Counted from the first letter of the stretch, positions 1-5,657 are shown. The stretch: DNA of 7,813 nt from Spongiibacteraceae bacterium (GCA_030618505.1 JAUXDF010000136.1:1-7813), one strand, 5' to 3'. Notes: generated by a model not told the origin, from the sequence alone. Made by a program: numbers and translations.

Positions 1-889
1 TGGCAGAAATATTACCGTCAATTAGCGATTGATCAATCAGCGTGGTTGAACCTCCCCTAAGAGAGAGGCCGCCACCTCGTCCTGTATTTCTATTGCTATC
101 TGTTCCTGTCTCATTTGCGGTTATACGTGTACGGTAAATTGTTAGCTCAGCGCCTGACCCAGCAAAATAAATCCCACCGGCTGAATATCCACTACTGTTA
201 CTATCTATCAGTGAGTCGGTAATAGTGACGTCACCATTTTTTGATGATAATCCGCCACCACCACGATCGTCTGTACCCGGCCTATTTAGCCTATTATTTG
301 AAATAATACTATTTGAAATATCAACAACGGCAGTCAACCCTGCACTGGCAATACCCGCTCCACCAATGAAGCCTGTGCCAAGGGTCATGCCAATATTGTC
401 GGCAATAGTTGAGTTGGTTACCGTCAATACCCCGGTGTTATAGATGCCCCCACCACCTTGCTTGGCAGTGTTGCTGCTCACTATTACACCTTGAATCGTT
501 GCGTCACCTTCATTAGCCATGCCGGCACCATTAGTCTCGGTGTACCCATTGGTAATGGTTAAGTCTGAGAGAGTGACGACAATATTGGGAGCAACGGTCA
601 CCACTGTGGCCAATGCATTACCGTCAATGATTGTCGTGGTGGCAGCGTTGCCGGCTACTATTATGTTTTTGGAGATTGACAGGTTTTCAGTGTAAGTACC
701 TGCAGATACGCTAATCGTATCGCCTGAAGCAGAACCATCAATAGCTGATTGTATGGTCCCATAATCACAGCCAGCCGGGCAAACCGTGGATGTCTCAGCG
801 AATGATAAATTTAAGAAAGGAAATGCCCAAAGCGCTAATATTAAGCTTAGGCAATGCAGTTTCATCCCATAGATCCGGTTCGTTTTCAT
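1..889 (-). CDS. Secreted right-handed beta-helix repeat protein, N-terminal part (runs off left edge)
   Basis: The frame is open for 296 codons from ATG at 889 to the window edge, so the C-terminus is missing. GGAGG (895-899), five bases upstream of the ATG, supports this start; an in-frame ATG at 865 would also give a signal peptide. Residues 1-31 form a signal peptide with a hydrophobic core (LSLILALWAFPFLNL) and likely cleavage after SFA. The mature part starts with a Cys pair (CPAGC, 37-41), then the pectate-lyase-like entry motif YGTIQSAID...GDTISVSAGTY (43-66). After that come degenerate repeats of about 25-35 residues built as GGGI/GGGL, then (L/V)T(I/V)xxSxIxxN, at about 120-140, 145-165, 176-199, 210-232, 237-259 and 272-293. 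This is the parallel beta-helix fold of secreted or surface polysaccharide-active and adhesin-like proteins. No catalytic residues can be assigned, so function is unknown. The start overlaps the decayed ankyrin frame by four bases (ATGA), suggesting former translational coupling. Confidence 0.85.
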   Translation of the reverse strand, partial: MKTNRIYGMKLHCLSLILALWAFPFLNLSFAETSTVCPAGCDYGTIQSAIDGSASGDTISVSAGTYTENLSISKNIIVAGNAATTTIIDGNALATVVTVAPNIVVTLSDLTITNGYTETNGAGMANEGDATIQGVIVSSNTAKQGGGGIYNTGVLTVTNSTIADNIGMTLGTGFIGGAGIASAGLTAVVDISNSIISNNRLNRPGTDDRGGGGLSSKNGDVTITDSLIDSNSSGYSAGGIYFAGSGAELTIYRTRITANETGTDSNRNTGRGGGLSLRGGSTTLIDQSLIDGNISA

Positions 890-1042
890 AAATCCCTCCA
901 ACTACTCTTTCCATTATTATCCAATAAAAGATGGATAACTATTATATGTTAGCCATAAACAGCCTGTGTTAATCCAGTTATATTTTTCAAACTAAAATGA
1001 TTAACTTCAGCATTATTCTCCAAGTAAGTATTCAACAATATC

Positions 1043-1196
1043 TAGATAGTGCCCATCCAGAAATCAGACAAAAAGATCCTGGCCAACGCAAATTTTGCGA
1101 CTTAAAGGCCTTGAAAAGGCCTAGGAGCTAGATTTGCGTTGGCCAGGATCGGACTTAATTTTCGAAAACTTCCGGTTTCTGCTTAGGCGCTAGATA
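1043..1196. repeat. 6-bp target-site duplication TAGATA around MITE copy 1
   Basis: TAGATA is present at 1043-1048 and again at 1191-1196, directly abutting both ends of the 142-bp element. On the minus strand the repeat reads TATCTA, the codons for Tyr-Leu in the ankyrin motif GGYLDIVEYLL. Deleting the element and one repeat copy (148 bp) rejoins GGYL to DIVEYLL in frame. This makes it a genuine target duplication rather than part of the element. Confidence 0.85.
1049..1190 (+). mobile_element. 142-bp MITE-like palindromic element, copy 1
   Basis: This is the first of three copies of one element, arbitrarily taken as plus orientation. It begins GTGCCCATCCAGAAA; its right end, read inward on the other strand, is GCGCCTAAGCAGAAA, a mutated form of the GTGCCTAACCAGAAA seen in the other copies. 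Inside are 19-base perfect arms, GATCCTGGCCAACGCAAAT (1075-1093) and its complement (1132-1150). They enclose a small AGGCC/GGCCT hairpin (1106-1122). A TTTTCGAAAA palindrome lies at 1159-1168. There is no room for a transposase, so it must be moved in trans. It differs from copy 2 at 10 of 142 positions and from copy 3 at 7 of 139, with no indels. It lies inside the ankyrin pseudogene, and read on the minus strand it supplies a stop (TAA at 1155-1157). An autonomous parent cannot be named from the ends alone. Confidence 0.88.
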
Positions 1197-1440
1197 GCCG
1201 CCCTTAACTGAAAAAATTAATGCCCTTTTCCCTCTGGTATTAAACACATATTGATCGCAGGTTTTTTCAACAAGATATTTTACCAGCTTATATTTGCCTG
1301 ATTTTGTATTATATAAATAAGCGCCAAATTACCAATACGACCATCTGCTTTATATGGATGCGCCTTGCCCAATGAAATATCTCACCTGCTTCTAGCGCCT
1401 TCCTTCGTTGCACTGAAGAGCACAAAATTCAATTGATAAA

Positions 1441-1723
1441 ACTCACCGACTTGCAGACAAAAAAGGACAAACAAATAAATTGAAACGTTAATATTATTGT
1501 TAATGATGGTGTATAAGCCGAACAAACGCCTTTTTAGCTACTCTAACCCAAACATCCGAAGTATGGCAACCGCTAAAAGCTGGCCGTATTGCTGTTGACT
1601 ATTACCCTTTGAAATATATAGTAAAATTAACTTTCGATAGTCAATAACACTCGAAATAAACTACCAAACAAACTATACAATCGTCATACTTTCTATACGA
1701 ACACAGGGGGCAGGTCTCACAAT
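1441..1723. other. AT-rich stretch between two gene remnants, no intact gene
   Basis: No intact coding sequence is visible on either strand. On the minus strand one frame is open from 1660 to 1394 except for a TAG at 1538-1540. That is longer than expected for AT-rich DNA, so it may be decayed coding sequence leading into the ankyrin remnant, but I do not recognise the translation. A perfect 8-base inverted repeat, TTGACTAT (1595-1602) and ATAGTCAA (1637-1644), encloses a sigma70-like pair on the plus strand: TTGACT, 16 bases, TATAGT (1617-1622). No gene follows it, so I do not call a promoter. Confidence 0.45.
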
Positions 1724-1858
1724 TCACACGATCATCTCACCCATATAATTGGGACAGGAGACAAATTTAAAACAGCCACCGTACGGAATTTTATAACCGC
1801 TTTCTCCAGGTCCTCGTAAATTTATTAAGATATTATCCGACTGGATATTGATGATACT
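1724..1858 (-). pseudogene. Remnant of a 3-oxo-5-alpha-steroid 4-dehydrogenase family gene (C-terminal region)
   Basis: A 45-codon minus-strand stretch contains the family's signature blocks in order: SDNILINLRGPGESGYKIP, then YGGCFKFVSCPNYMGEM, ending at TGA (1724-1726). Steroid 5-alpha-reductase / DUF1295-type integral membrane enzymes carry the same sequence (SDxILxxLRxPGExGYKIPxGGLFxxVSCPNYxGE) in the cytosolic NADPH-binding C-terminal region. In intact proteins it continues with E(I/V)xEWxGxA and about 50 more residues. Here the match collapses after GEM, with a possible E-L trace one frame over, and a TGA lies immediately upstream at 1859-1861. Neither a start nor the N-terminal membrane helices are visible nearby. 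It is therefore a fragment. It lies between the SMR gene and the ankyrin remnant, on the same strand. The family call rests on remembered motifs, not on a search. Confidence 0.72.
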
Positions 1859-2073
1859 TCAGGGCCAACGAAGATCTTTTGCCGGACGCTCAAACAAGTC
1901 AGCTTTCAGCGTGAGCAGACCTCCCCCGCCTGGTTTTCAACGTTGAATTTGAAGGTCCGCTTTTCGGGCAAGTAGAGACATTTTTATTTTTGGCGACCGG
2001 CAGGTGTGTGCCACAGGATCGGAAGTACGAATGAGCCAGGCATAAGCGTCTGGTTTTCCTGAAATGGTAACAA
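1859..2073. other. GC-richer anonymous block downstream of the SMR gene
   Basis: No convincing gene. By eye the block is clearly richer in G+C than the AT-rich DNA at 1200-1858. It contains a 12-base palindrome TTCAACGTTGAA (1936-1947). It is bounded by a weak inverted pair, CCGGACGCT (1882-1890) against AGCGTCTGG (2045-2053), complementary at 8 of 9 positions. An open frame through it on the minus strand is Ser/Lys/Cys-rich, begins inside the SMR gene in a wrong frame and has no ribosome-binding site, so I do not call it. It could be another short repeat or decayed sequence; I cannot tell which. Confidence 0.35.
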
Positions 2074-2400
2074 TTAGGAAACAGCCCGATCACTGAGTTG
2101 CAGACTAACCACTCCAACAATAATGATACCAATGGATACCAGCTTCCAAGCACTTACAGGCTCTTTAAACCAAACAAAACCTATAGCTGAGATTAAGACC
2201 ACCCCAACGGCAGACCATATTGCATAGGCAACACTGATATCAATGGTCCGTACTGCCATGGTAAGAAATGCGATACTGATGCCATAACAGACAAAAATCA
2301 CTACCGTTGGCACAAGATTCTGAAAGCCATCAGCGAGTTTCATTGAGGCTGTGCCGGTTACTTCAAACAAGATTGCCAGCAATAAATAAACCCAAGCCAT
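2074..2400 (-). CDS. Small multidrug resistance (SMR) family transporter, EmrE-like
   Basis: The product has 108 residues, the normal size for this family of proton-coupled inner-membrane exporters of cationic compounds, which act as antiparallel dimers. Four hydrophobic helices fall at about 3-20, 33-50, 57-77 and 84-102. The essential acidic residue of helix 1 is Glu13 in ILFEVTGTASMK, equivalent to EmrE Glu14. The helix 3 signature SVAYAIWSAVGVVLIS (56-71) keeps the Tyr and Trp of EmrE (here Tyr59, Trp62) and the GVxLIS packing motif. Start: AGGAGAG at 2407-2413, six bases upstream of ATG. It begins 39 bp after the methyltransferase stop on the same strand, so the two are probably co-transcribed. 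The Trp in helix 3 and overall similarity favour the Qac/EmrE type over the guanidinium (Gdx) type. The substrate is not known from sequence; the neighbour suggests a methylated or quaternary cation (inference). Confidence 0.92.
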   Translation of the reverse strand: MAWVYLLLAILFEVTGTASMKLADGFQNLVPTVVIFVCYGISIAFLTMAVRTIDISVAYAIWSAVGVVLISAIGFVWFKEPVSAWKLVSIGIIIVGVVSLQLSDRAVS

Positions 2401-2439
2401 CAGGTACTCTCCTAAACGATAGTCATTTATTTGAATCGA

Positions 2440-3243
2440 TTAGCGTTTACGCGCGACAAATAGGCCTTGCGCAATTTTTCCGGCATGTGCCAAATCGCTA
2501 AGAAACTGCATTTCTCCTCCAATGGCTTGTAAAGTATCCATGTCAAAATTTAAAATACGCAAGGCATCATAGGTAAATTGCTTATCGATCATTTCCATAT
2601 AGAAATCAACATAAGGGCCAAATCGCCCAGTATCTTCGGCAGCGATCACTTCGCATCCGTTTGACTCAAGTAGTTCCCTATAACCACTGATGCTTTGTAC
2701 ATTGGGGAATTTCATAAATGCAAAGAATCGCTTTGCCTCTTCATCACTCAAGCCCGCAGGACCTTCCACCCAATCAGTAAATGCAAGAGTGCCTCCAGGC
2801 TTTATTAGTCGAACAGCCTCTTGAATTAACCTGGTTTTGTCTACAACGTAGCACCATGCATCTTCAGCCCAGACAAAATTGGCTTCACCATCTGCCAACC
2901 CACTGTCACAGGCATCAGCATGTACAAAATTAATTTTGTCTGCCAAACCTTCTTCTATGCAACGTGCAGTACCGCGCTCTACAACTGTTTTAGTCGCATC
3001 AACGCCGGTCATTGCGTCGACATTCACAAAACGCGTAAGAAAACGCATGCCAGCCCCATTGCAGCAGCAAAGGTCGACACCTTTTTGACCTTCACCAATA
3101 CCAGCCCGCTGAGCCAAATCCATTGAGGACTTAAAGCCACCGATATGAATCTGGTGGCCCATAATCAGCTCCCACAAATCTCCCTCCGCACCGTCATAAA
3201 CAGCACGAACATCGTCAATACTCACATCCGAATTCATAGTCAT
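2440..3243 (-). CDS. Class I SAM-dependent methyltransferase, substrate unknown
   Basis: The product has 267 residues with a Rossmann-type methyltransferase fold. Motif I is VDLCCCNGAG (56-65), with three cysteines where most relatives have GCG. The acidic end of strand 2 is GVDAT (80-84, Asp82), with HADA at 108-111 and the post-motif KPGG (148-151) followed by FTDW. The N-terminal segment YDGAEGDLWELIMGHQIHIG (16-35) resembles the substrate-side segment of glycine/sarcosine/dimethylglycine N-methyltransferases, which also carry an (E/D)xIHxG block. A small-amine or betaine-like substrate is therefore plausible but unproven. Start: GGGGAG at 3253-3258 is nine bases from the ATG at 3243; the second in-frame ATG (3237) is too far. 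A CATAAT on the minus strand (3284-3289) could be a -10 site, but no good -35 is seen. It leads the SMR gene, and MITE copy 2 lies 64 bp upstream of its start. Confidence 0.88.
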   Translation of the reverse strand: MTMNSDVSIDDVRAVYDGAEGDLWELIMGHQIHIGGFKSSMDLAQRAGIGEGQKGVDLCCCNGAGMRFLTRFVNVDAMTGVDATKTVVERGTARCIEEGLADKINFVHADACDSGLADGEANFVWAEDAWCYVVDKTRLIQEAVRLIKPGGTLAFTDWVEGPAGLSDEEAKRFFAFMKFPNVQSISGYRELLESNGCEVIAAEDTGRFGPYVDFYMEMIDKQFTYDALRILNFDMDTLQAIGGEMQFLSDLAHAGKIAQGLFVARKR

Positions 3244-3301
3244 ATACTAGCTCTCCCCTCGTCTCAGAATAATTGGCATCTACATTATGTCGAAACCTGG
3301 C

Positions 3302-3455
3302 TAACTAGTGCCCATCCAGAAATTAGACAAAGAGATCCTGACCAACGCAAATCTTGCGACTTAAAGGCCTTGAAAAGGGCTAGGAGCTAGATTTGCGTTG
3401 GTCAGGAGCAGACTTAATTTTCGAAAACTTCCGGTTTCTGGTTAGGCACTAACTA
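3302..3455. repeat. 6-bp target-site duplication TAACTA around MITE copy 2
   Basis: TAACTA occurs at 3302-3307 and 3450-3455, directly adjoining both ends of the element. It shares the TAnnTA form with the duplication at copy 1 (TAGATA) and with the sequence beside copy 3 (TAGCTA, 7669-7674). Confidence 0.85.
3308..3449 (+). mobile_element. 142-bp MITE-like palindromic element, copy 2
   Basis: Full-length copy in the same orientation as copy 1, with intact ends GTGCCCATCCAGAAA and, read inward from the right, GTGCCTAACCAGAAA (13 of 15 identical). The internal arms GATCCTGACCAACGCAAATCT (split here as GATCCTGACC + AACGCAAATCT) begin at 3333 and pair with the segment ending at 3409. Compared with copies 1 and 3, one base in each arm has changed: GGCC became GACC on the left and GGCC became GGTC on the right, so pairing is kept. 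The small central hairpin is broken by GGGCT in place of GGCCT. It sits between the 3' end of mtnP and the methyltransferase gene, within the latter's likely upstream control region. It carries no coding capacity. Confidence 0.9.
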
Positions 3456-3602
3456 TTATCGAATCAGAAATAAACATGTGCAGCCGTAACTTTTTACGCT
3501 TTGGGCGAAGAACAGACCGATAAAGTAAAAATGGCTCGGAACAAAGAGCTCAATTCAAAATCAATAGATAGATCTGTAGGCTCCCATTTAATCCATTCCC
3601 CA
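3456..3602. other. Short intergenic stretch after mtnP
   Basis: There is no ribosome-binding site or complete gene. One minus-strand frame is open for about 36 codons just after mtnP (beginning DGEWIKWEPTDLSIDFELSS) and ends in TAA. It has no start and no recognised family, so it may be a decayed C-terminus or chance. A short GCTC/GAGC stem on the minus strand (about 3533-3548) is followed by CATTTTT. It is the only terminator-like feature seen for mtnP and is weak. Confidence 0.3.
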
Positions 3603-4340
3603 TCAATCCTGCAAAAACTGGCCTAATAACAACAAGACTTGCAGCATCCCGGTCTCCATTACTCGCTCGATCTCTTCCATAGTAATAATACCTTCGCTCA
3701 ACCCTGCCGCACGATTGACCACCATCGAGATAACCGCATAGGGAAGATCAAGCTCACGCGCCAGGGCGGCCTCAGGCATCCCGGTCATTCCCACCAGATC
3801 ACAGCCATCACGTAGCATACGCTGAATCTCGGCTGCTGACTCCAGTCGCGGGCCCTGAGTGGCCCCGTAACAAGCGCGCTTACTGAAGGGCAATTCAAGC
3901 GCAGTGGCGGCATCAACCAGCGCCTGCCTTAAAACCTCATCATAGGGATTCGTAAAATCCACATGTTCAAGCTCCACATCAGCACTGTCTGAAAAAGTAT
4001 GCTCACGACCATAGGTATAATCGATAATTTGATCCGGTATGGCGATGTGGCCTGCATCCATCTCATCACCAATCCCGCCAACGGCATTCACCGCTACAAT
4101 TTTATCAACGCCAAACTCTCGCAAGGCCCAGATATTGGCGCGGTAGTTAATACTGTGAGGAGGAATCAGGTGAGGATTGCCATGGCGCGGCAAAAACACC
4201 AGCTGCTTACCGTTAAGCTCCCCGAGCTGCAATTTGGCGGATGGAGCACCGTAGGGGGTGTCGATCTGTTTCTCTTCTGTTAGCTGCAGCTCTGGCAAAG
4301 CACTCAGGCCGGTGCCACCAATAATCGCGATTTTTTCCAT
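3603..4340 (-). CDS. mtnP: S-methyl-5'-thioinosine (or thioadenosine) phosphorylase, MtnP/MTIP family
   Basis: This cytoplasmic enzyme cleaves 5'-methylthio-nucleosides with phosphate, releasing the base and 5-methylthioribose-1-phosphate, and recycles the by-product of polyamine and homoserine-lactone synthesis. It has 245 residues, as in Pseudomonas aeruginosa PA3004. Visible motifs are the N-terminal IAIIGGTGLS (4-13), phosphate-site PRHG (51-54), PPHSINYRAN (60-69), NAVGGI (85-90), TQGPRLES (161-168) and MTGMPEAALARE (185-196). At the purine site the sequence is VVNRAAG with Asn209. Adenine-specific human MTAP has Asp there (ATDYD), while 6-oxopurine enzymes have Asn. This favours methylthioinosine, as shown for PA3004, and would require an upstream deaminase. 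The frame extends upstream to an ATG at 4439, but that extension lies inside the channel gene; ATG 4340 follows a strong ribosome-binding site. It is one base downstream of the mscS stop. Confidence 0.92.
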   Translation of the reverse strand: MEKIAIIGGTGLSALPELQLTEEKQIDTPYGAPSAKLQLGELNGKQLVFLPRHGNPHLIPPHSINYRANIWALREFGVDKIVAVNAVGGIGDEMDAGHIAIPDQIIDYTYGREHTFSDSADVELEHVDFTNPYDEVLRQALVDAATALELPFSKRACYGATQGPRLESAAEIQRMLRDGCDLVGMTGMPEAALARELDLPYAVISMVVNRAAGLSEGIITMEEIERVMETGMLQVLLLLGQFLQD

Positions 4341-4341
4341 C

Positions 4342-5454
4342 TTAACTCTCCTGCAGACTTTTTTCTTGTTGGCTAATTTGTAAAAGATCGGGTGTCTTAA
4401 TCGTTGATGTGGGATACGCCACATCGGCACCATGCGCAATGATGATATCCAGAATCTTCAACAGCACGTCTTCTTTAATCTTGTGAAAATACACCCACTC
4501 GGTGGTTTTAGTAAAGGTATACACAAAGAAGTCCAGCGATGATGCACCAAAGGCATTAAAATTAACAATCAAGGTCTGGGTATTATCGATCTCAGGGTGG
4601 GCAATAAGCATTTTTTTAACATCATCAATGACACTGCGCACCTGGGCGACATCATCATAGCGCAAACCAATGGTTTCATAGATACGCCGATTGGTCATTC
4701 GCGAGGGGTTTTCAACCGCTATATTGGCGAACACAGAGTTGGGTACATAGAGGGGGCGCTTATCAAAGGTTCTTATACAGGTCAGACGCCAGCCTATACT
4801 CTCAACCGTCCCTTCTATTTTCTTATCCGGCGATCGAATCCAGTCACCATGGGTAAACGGGCGATCCATATAAATCATCAATCCGCCAAAGAAGTTGGCC
4901 AGTAGATCTTTGGCGGCAAAACCGATAGCAATACCACCAATGCCCCCAAAAGCCATCACCCCCTCTACGCTGTAACCCAATGACTGCAAGACAACCAGAA
5001 CCGTGGTAATAATCACCGCAGCCCGAAATAAACGGGCAATTGCCATAATAGTCGTGGCATCCAAATGCTCCTCGGTTTTACTATCTTCGATCAGGTTGAA
5101 TTCGACCTGCTTAATAAAACGCACAATAAACCAGGCCAGCAGAGCGATAACCAACACCTCTCGAAGAATACCCACTACAACCAGGATAGTCGTACCAGAG
5201 TGCTGATCGACTATTTCGGCAGCCCAGGCAAAACCCACCAGCCAGATCAGGTAAGCCAGTGGTTTAGAGGCAGATTCAACCAAAGCATCATCCCAGAGGT
5301 TACTGGTGCGTAGCAATTGTACCTTCAGGTGATTTAAAAATTTGACCGCAAAATAGTTGGCGAACAGGGTAAGCACCACAATAACAAAAATCTCAACGAT
5401 CCAGGTCTGGCCATTTTGTACGAGCTCATGCCACATTTGACTAATTCTTTCCAT
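4342..5454 (-). CDS. MscS-family mechanosensitive ion channel, YnaI-like
   Basis: This inner-membrane channel opens under membrane tension and releases solutes on hypo-osmotic shock. The product has 370 residues. Predicted helices lie at about 17-38, 63-83, 92-113 and 139-158, followed by the pore-lining helix at 164-195: MAFGGIGGIAIGFAAKDLLA and then NFFGGLMIYMDRPF. The cytoplasmic beta domain contains GDWIRSPDKKIEGTVESIGW (203-222), TFDKRPLYVPNS (229-240) and ENPSRMTNRR (248-257). The C-terminal alpha/beta cage follows, with FTKTTEW (314-320) and HGADVAYP (341-348). These blocks match E. coli YnaI much more closely than MscS itself; five membrane helices also fit YnaI. Ribosome-binding site AGGA (5461-5464) lies six bases before the ATG. 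It is divergent from lexA and leads mtnP as a two-gene unit. No clear promoter was found for it in the 243-bp spacer. Confidence 0.92.
   Translation of the reverse strand: MERISQMWHELVQNGQTWIVEIFVIVVLTLFANYFAVKFLNHLKVQLLRTSNLWDDALVESASKPLAYLIWLVGFAWAAEIVDQHSGTTILVVVGILREVLVIALLAWFIVRFIKQVEFNLIEDSKTEEHLDATTIMAIARLFRAAVIITTVLVVLQSLGYSVEGVMAFGGIGGIAIGFAAKDLLANFFGGLMIYMDRPFTHGDWIRSPDKKIEGTVESIGWRLTCIRTFDKRPLYVPNSVFANIAVENPSRMTNRRIYETIGLRYDDVAQVRSVIDDVKKMLIAHPEIDNTQTLIVNFNAFGASSLDFFVYTFTKTTEWVYFHKIKEDVLLKILDIIIAHGADVAYPTSTIKTPDLLQISQQEKSLQES
4346..4352 (-). promoter_or_regulatory. Ribosome-binding site that fixes the mtnP start
   Basis: AGGAGAG on the minus strand lies five bases before ATG 4340 and within the last codons of the channel gene, whose stop is at 4342-4344. 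It selects the 245-residue form over a longer frame that would start at 4439, and it suggests translational coupling of the two genes. Confidence 0.85.
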
Positions 5455-5621
5455 TAATTTTCCTACCTTTGGTGTTTCTATGCTCGAAAGTAATGATCAA
5501 CAACCCTGGTCAATACACACTTAACACACGATTGCATAATTCAGCCTGAGTGAAAGTTAACATATTGCAGCGGCGGTTAATATTCAAGGGCTTTGTTTGC
5601 TTATATTCCTGAGCCAACAAC

Positions 5622-5649
5622 TTGCACAAACAACAAAACTGTATACAAT
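5622..5649 (+). promoter_or_regulatory. Putative lexA promoter
   Basis: TTGCAC (5622-5627) and TACAAT (5644-5649) are separated by 16 bases and match the sigma70 consensus at 4 and 5 of 6 positions. The -10 lies entirely inside SOS box 1, so LexA binding would exclude RNA polymerase. The remainder of the 5455-5697 spacer holds the second SOS box, the two ribosome-binding sites and otherwise nothing recognised. Confidence 0.6.
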
Positions 5650-5654
5650 TACAG
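5639..5654 (+). promoter_or_regulatory. SOS box 1 (LexA operator)
   Basis: CTGTATACAATTACAG is an exact CTGT-N8-ACAG operator of the enterobacterial/gammaproteobacterial type, 43 bp upstream of the lexA start and overlapping the -10 element. It implies autorepression of lexA, relieved by RecA-stimulated LexA self-cleavage. Confidence 0.9.
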
Positions 5655-5657
5655 GGA

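Larger units (their letters stand above)
886..1440 (-). pseudogene. Decayed ankyrin-repeat protein gene, interrupted by a MITE
   Basis: Reading the minus strand across frames gives about four ankyrin-like repeats. The pieces are LFSATKEG (1420-1397), ALEAGEI, SLGKAHPYKADGRIGNLALIY, then NTKSGKYKLVKYLVEK, GKRALIFSVKGGYLDIVEYL, ENNAEVNHFSLKNITGL and HIIVIHLLLDNN. The blocks GNLALIY..KSGKYKLVKYLVE and GKRALIF..KGGYLDIVEYLLE align position for position with the ankyrin consensus. Lesions: frameshifts near 1396 and 1380, a two-base slip in a TATATA run near 1310, the 142-bp element at 1049-1190, one extra base near 1024, and an in-frame TAA at 949-951. The frame ends in TGA at 886-888, overlapping the ATG of the beta-helix gene. 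The 5' end is unclear: the same frame stays open up to 1660 with one TAG (1538-1540), but that part is not recognisable. Ankyrin identity is inferred from motif spacing; partner and function are unknown. Confidence 0.72.

Noticed and set aside
225..443. Plus-strand Pro-rich open frame
   Set aside because: Antisense reading of the Gly/Asn-rich repeats of the beta-helix gene.
917..972. Promoter-like TATAAT (941-946, minus) with TTAACA at 20 bp, and a TTATCCA/TGGATAA inverted repeat, upstream of the beta-helix gene
   Set aside because: Spacing is too long for a standard sigma70 promoter and the whole region reads as ankyrin remnant (HIIVIHLLLDN); not listed as a feature.
1311..1381. Fic-like motif HPYKADGRIGN on the minus strand
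   Set aside because: It lacks the DGNGR core of Fic proteins and is better explained as the entry to an ankyrin repeat followed by NLALIY..KSGKYKLVKYL.
1705..1769. GGGGGCAGGTCTCACAATT and GGGACAGGAGACAAATTT, which look like flanks of REP-associated transposases
   Set aside because: The second segment is the coding sequence of the steroid-reductase motif FKFVSCPN on the minus strand, which explains it better.
1899..2153. 84-codon minus-strand open frame overlapping the SMR gene
   Set aside because: Its first third is an out-of-frame reading of the SMR gene, there is no ribosome site, and the rest is low-complexity Ser/Lys/Arg-rich with no recognised family.
3145..3390. Plus-strand open frame crossing into MITE copy 2
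   Set aside because: It is antisense to the methyltransferase N-terminus and continues into the palindromic element; no ribosome site and no protein-like pattern.
4341..4439. A 33-residue N-terminal extension of mtnP from ATG 4439
   Set aside because: It lies within the channel coding region, has no ribosome-binding site, and the strong AGGAGAG plus the family N-terminus IAIIGGTG place the start at 4340.
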